This document shows positions 14,680 through 16,230 of a stretch of 16,230 nt of DNA, in pieces. The notes under the pieces are model-generated. The model saw nothing but the letters and a program-made list of their open reading frames with translations, did no database searches and was not told where the DNA came from. How positions within the stretch are numbered: the first letter of the stretch is position 1; every line of letters starts with the position of its first letter. The stretch comes from JALZAA01 sp046727755 (GTDB lineage Bacteria; Actinomycetota; Acidimicrobiia; IMCC26256; JACDBD01). Location: the NCBI GenBank assembly GCA_046727755.1, contig JBKPDG010000150.1, positions 1-16,230 of the forward strand, written 5' to 3'. A program made the translations under genes and the position numbers.

Positions 14680-14710
14680 TACCTACAACCTCACGCGAGG
14701 TGAGGGTCAA
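14680..14710 (-). promoter_or_regulatory. MerR-type promoter with 19-bp spacer and operator dyad
   Basis: On the minus strand TTGACC (complement of 14705-14710) is followed by exactly 19 bases and then TAGGTA (complement of 14680-14685). The spacer contains ACCTCGCGTGAGGT (14688-14701), a 14-base dyad with one mismatched pair. A near-perfect -35, an overlong 19-bp spacer and a dyad inside the spacer form the classic architecture of MerR-activated promoters. The -10 is a poor match, as expected for an activator-dependent promoter. Its end is seven bases before the GTG at 14672. Confidence 0.75.
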
Positions 14711-14727
14711 GCGCGCATTTACTCCCG

Positions 14728-14733
14728 TACAAT
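14728..14733 (+). promoter_or_regulatory. -10 box of the kinase-cyclase-ATPase gene
   Basis: TACAAT matches the -10 consensus at five of six positions and ends six bases before the GTG at 14740. No Shine-Dalgarno sequence precedes that GTG, so a leaderless transcript is predicted. The -35 position (17-bp spacer, 14705-14710) coincides with the -35 of the opposing MerR promoter but matches poorly on this strand. MerR binding in between could therefore affect both genes. Confidence 0.55.
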
Positions 14734-14739
14734 CCTGGC

Positions 14740-16230
14740 GTGGCAGGCCTGATCGCGGATCGTTACGAGCTGCTCGAGGTGCTCGGGCAGGGCGGTGATA
14801 GAGAGGTCGTGCGAGCGATCGACCGACATCACGACCGCCCAGTCGCGTTGAAGGTCCGCCGGTTCCCGTCCGACGAGGGGCGTGAATCACTGCTCGCCGA
14901 GGGACGGACGCTCCTTGAGCTCGCGCCGCATCCTGCGCTCCCGGTCGTTCGGGACGACTTCTTCCTCAACGACCGGCACGTCCTCGTCATGGACTGGGTG
15001 GACGGCACGCACGTGGGGCGAATCGTTTGCGAACGCGGTGATCCCGGGCTCGCCGTCGCCACCGTCCTCGGCGCGCTGCCGGAGGTCGCCGACGCGCTCG
15101 ATCACCTCCACCAGCACCGGCCACGGGTGATCCACGGCGACGTGCGGCCCGAGAACGTCATCATCACGCCGGACGGTCAGGCCCGGCTCGTGTTCGGCGT
15201 AGCCGCTCTCGGGTGGGGCGCGACCGGCGCCGTGAGCGCGTATCGCGCCCCCGAGCTGCTCGGAGGCGAGATGGCGAGCCCGGCGTCGGACGTGTTCGGG
15301 CTGGCGGCGACGATCGTGTACGCGCTCACGGGCCGCCCGCCTGCGCCCGGGCCGGAGATCGCGTGGGAGGGCATCTCGCCGGAGCTGGCCAAGCGCCTTG
15401 ACCGCGTGCTGCGGCGCGCGCTCGATCCCGACCCCGTTCGACGCCCGCCGACCGCAAACGATCTCGTCGGACGCATCGTCGCCGCCCGCGACAGCGTGCT
15501 TCCGGCCGGTGTCGTGACGTTCGCGCTCACCGACATCGAAGGCTCGACCGATCTGTGGGAAGCGCATCCGGACGTCATGGCGAACGTGATCGTGCGCCAT
15601 TACGAGCTCGCCGCCGAGATCGCCGAGACGCACGGGGGGCGGATGCCGCGATCGCAGGGCGAGGGCGACAGCACGCTCATGGCGTTCGCTCGCGCGAGCG
15701 ACGCCGTCGAAGCCGCGCTCGCGTTCCAACGGGCCGTCACCGTCGAATCGTGGCCGGAGGGCATCGAGTTGCGGCTGCGCACCGGTCTGCACACCGGCGA
15801 GGCACAGATCGAGCACGGCGACTACTTCGGCGCCGCGCTGAGCCGCGCCGCCCGCCTGCGAGCACTCGGACGCGGTGGCCACGTGCTGGTGTCGCAGGCG
15901 ACCGCCGAGCTCGTCGCCGACCACCTGCCGGACGGTGTCACGCTCCACGACCTCGGCCGGGTGCAGCTGCGCGGCTTCGGGCGCGCCGAGCAGATCCACC
16001 AGATGCGGGCGCCCGGCCTCCCGGACACTGGTGACCCTGTTGCGCTCGCAGGTGCCGACGCCGAGGCCACCGCCCGACTGCCGTTCCCGATCGCCGTCCC
16101 GCCCGGCGCGACCCCGTTCGTCGGCCGCGCCGGCGAGCTGGCGGCGGGTCGGGAGCCGTGGACTGGCGCCGTCGACGCCGCGCAGCGCCGCCTCGTGCTG
16201 GTCGGCGGTGACCCGGGCATCGGCAAGAGC
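14740..16230 (+). CDS. Kinase-like / class III cyclase / P-loop ATPase fusion, 5' part (runs off right edge)
   Basis: The frame stays open for 497 codons to the window end. Residues about 8-250 are a Hanks-type kinase fold: glycine loop LGQGGDREVV (degenerate, third Gly absent), VALKV lysine K38, IHGDVRPENV (131-140; HGD instead of HRD, Arg for the catalytic-loop Lys) and RAPE (169-172). At the DFG site it reads ARLVFGVA (148-155), with the metal-binding Asp apparently missing. Residues about 256-425 are a class III nucleotide cyclase with metal-site aspartates in FALTDIEGST (D265) and GEGDS (D310), plus RTGLHTGEA and DYFGAALSRAARL. A linker then leads to FVGRAGEL and the Walker A GGDPGIGKS (489-497) of a large ATPase, probably followed by helical repeats or an HTH in the missing part. 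Such proteins act as cytoplasmic signalling switches. GTG 14740 is divergent from merR. Confidence 0.9.
   Translation, partial: MAGLIADRYELLEVLGQGGDREVVRAIDRHHDRPVALKVRRFPSDEGRESLLAEGRTLLELAPHPALPVVRDDFFLNDRHVLVMDWVDGTHVGRIVCERGDPGLAVATVLGALPEVADALDHLHQHRPRVIHGDVRPENVIITPDGQARLVFGVAALGWGATGAVSAYRAPELLGGEMASPASDVFGLAATIVYALTGRPPAPGPEIAWEGISPELAKRLDRVLRRALDPDPVRRPPTANDLVGRIVAARDSVLPAGVVTFALTDIEGSTDLWEAHPDVMANVIVRHYELAAEIAETHGGRMPRSQGEGDSTLMAFARASDAVEAALAFQRAVTVESWPEGIELRLRTGLHTGEAQIEHGDYFGAALSRAARLRALGRGGHVLVSQATAELVADHLPDGVTLHDLGRVQLRGFGRAEQIHQMRAPGLPDTGDPVALAGADAEATARLPFPIAVPPGATPFVGRAGELAAGREPWTGAVDAAQRRLVLVGGDPGIGKS

Noticed and set aside
14887..15999. Minus-strand ORF opposite the kinase-cyclase gene
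   Set aside because: Arg/His/Ala-rich, no domain; the plus strand carries clear kinase and cyclase motifs.
1..16230. tRNA, rRNA, CRISPR arrays, insertion sequences, integrase or attachment sites
   Set aside because: No cloverleaf-like segment, evenly spaced repeats, transposase or integrase motifs, or long terminal repeats were seen on reading both strands.

Overview
The window is uniformly G+C-rich, with dense genes, short overlaps and many GTG starts. An actinobacterial-type phosphoserine aminotransferase, an F420-type (LLM class) oxidoreductase, a kinase-cyclase-ATPase fusion and apparently leaderless first genes point to an actinobacterium, possibly an uncultured soil or Acidimicrobiia-like lineage. 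The taxonomic call is inference from protein style only.

Left part (1-4525): the 5' part of an LLM-class oxidoreductase leaves on the minus strand. Divergent from it is a tight plus-strand operon: serC, a thioredoxin-domain fusion protein, a UGSC-family protein and a tandem-domain protein of unknown function. The UGSC gene is the most notable item. Its reading frame is interrupted at 3552-3554 by an in-frame TGA at the U of the UGSC motif, and an 8-bp perfect stem-loop with G as first loop base begins three bases later. I annotate it as one selenoprotein gene (3273-3794) with a bacterial SECIS-like element, not as two ORFs or a pseudogene. The thioredoxin-fusion gene overlaps both serC and the UGSC gene by 4 bp, so these are probably translated together as a thiol/selenol redox unit. 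A strong hairpin terminator closes the operon.

Middle part (4583-9811): a membrane protein with a His/Gly-rich linker (minus) diverges from a MarR regulator - MFS exporter - small Cys4 protein operon (plus). Converging on that is a wrecked acyltransferase-3/SGNH gene (minus) with four apparent frameshifts and a large internal deletion.

Right part (9915-16230): a minus-strand run reads, in transcription order, MerR regulator, transglutaminase-like protein, a pyridoxamine-5'-phosphate-oxidase-like gene with one frameshift, and a NodI/NodJ-like ABC exporter (one ATPase, two permeases). Divergent from MerR is a large signalling protein (kinase-like domain lacking the DFG Asp, class III cyclase, P-loop ATPase) that runs off the right edge. 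Both divergent genes have a -10-like box 6-7 bases before a GTG, and a MerR-type dyad lies in a 19-bp promoter spacer. No tRNA, rRNA, CRISPR array, insertion sequence or origin was seen, and no stretch of more than 300 bases lacks a gene.
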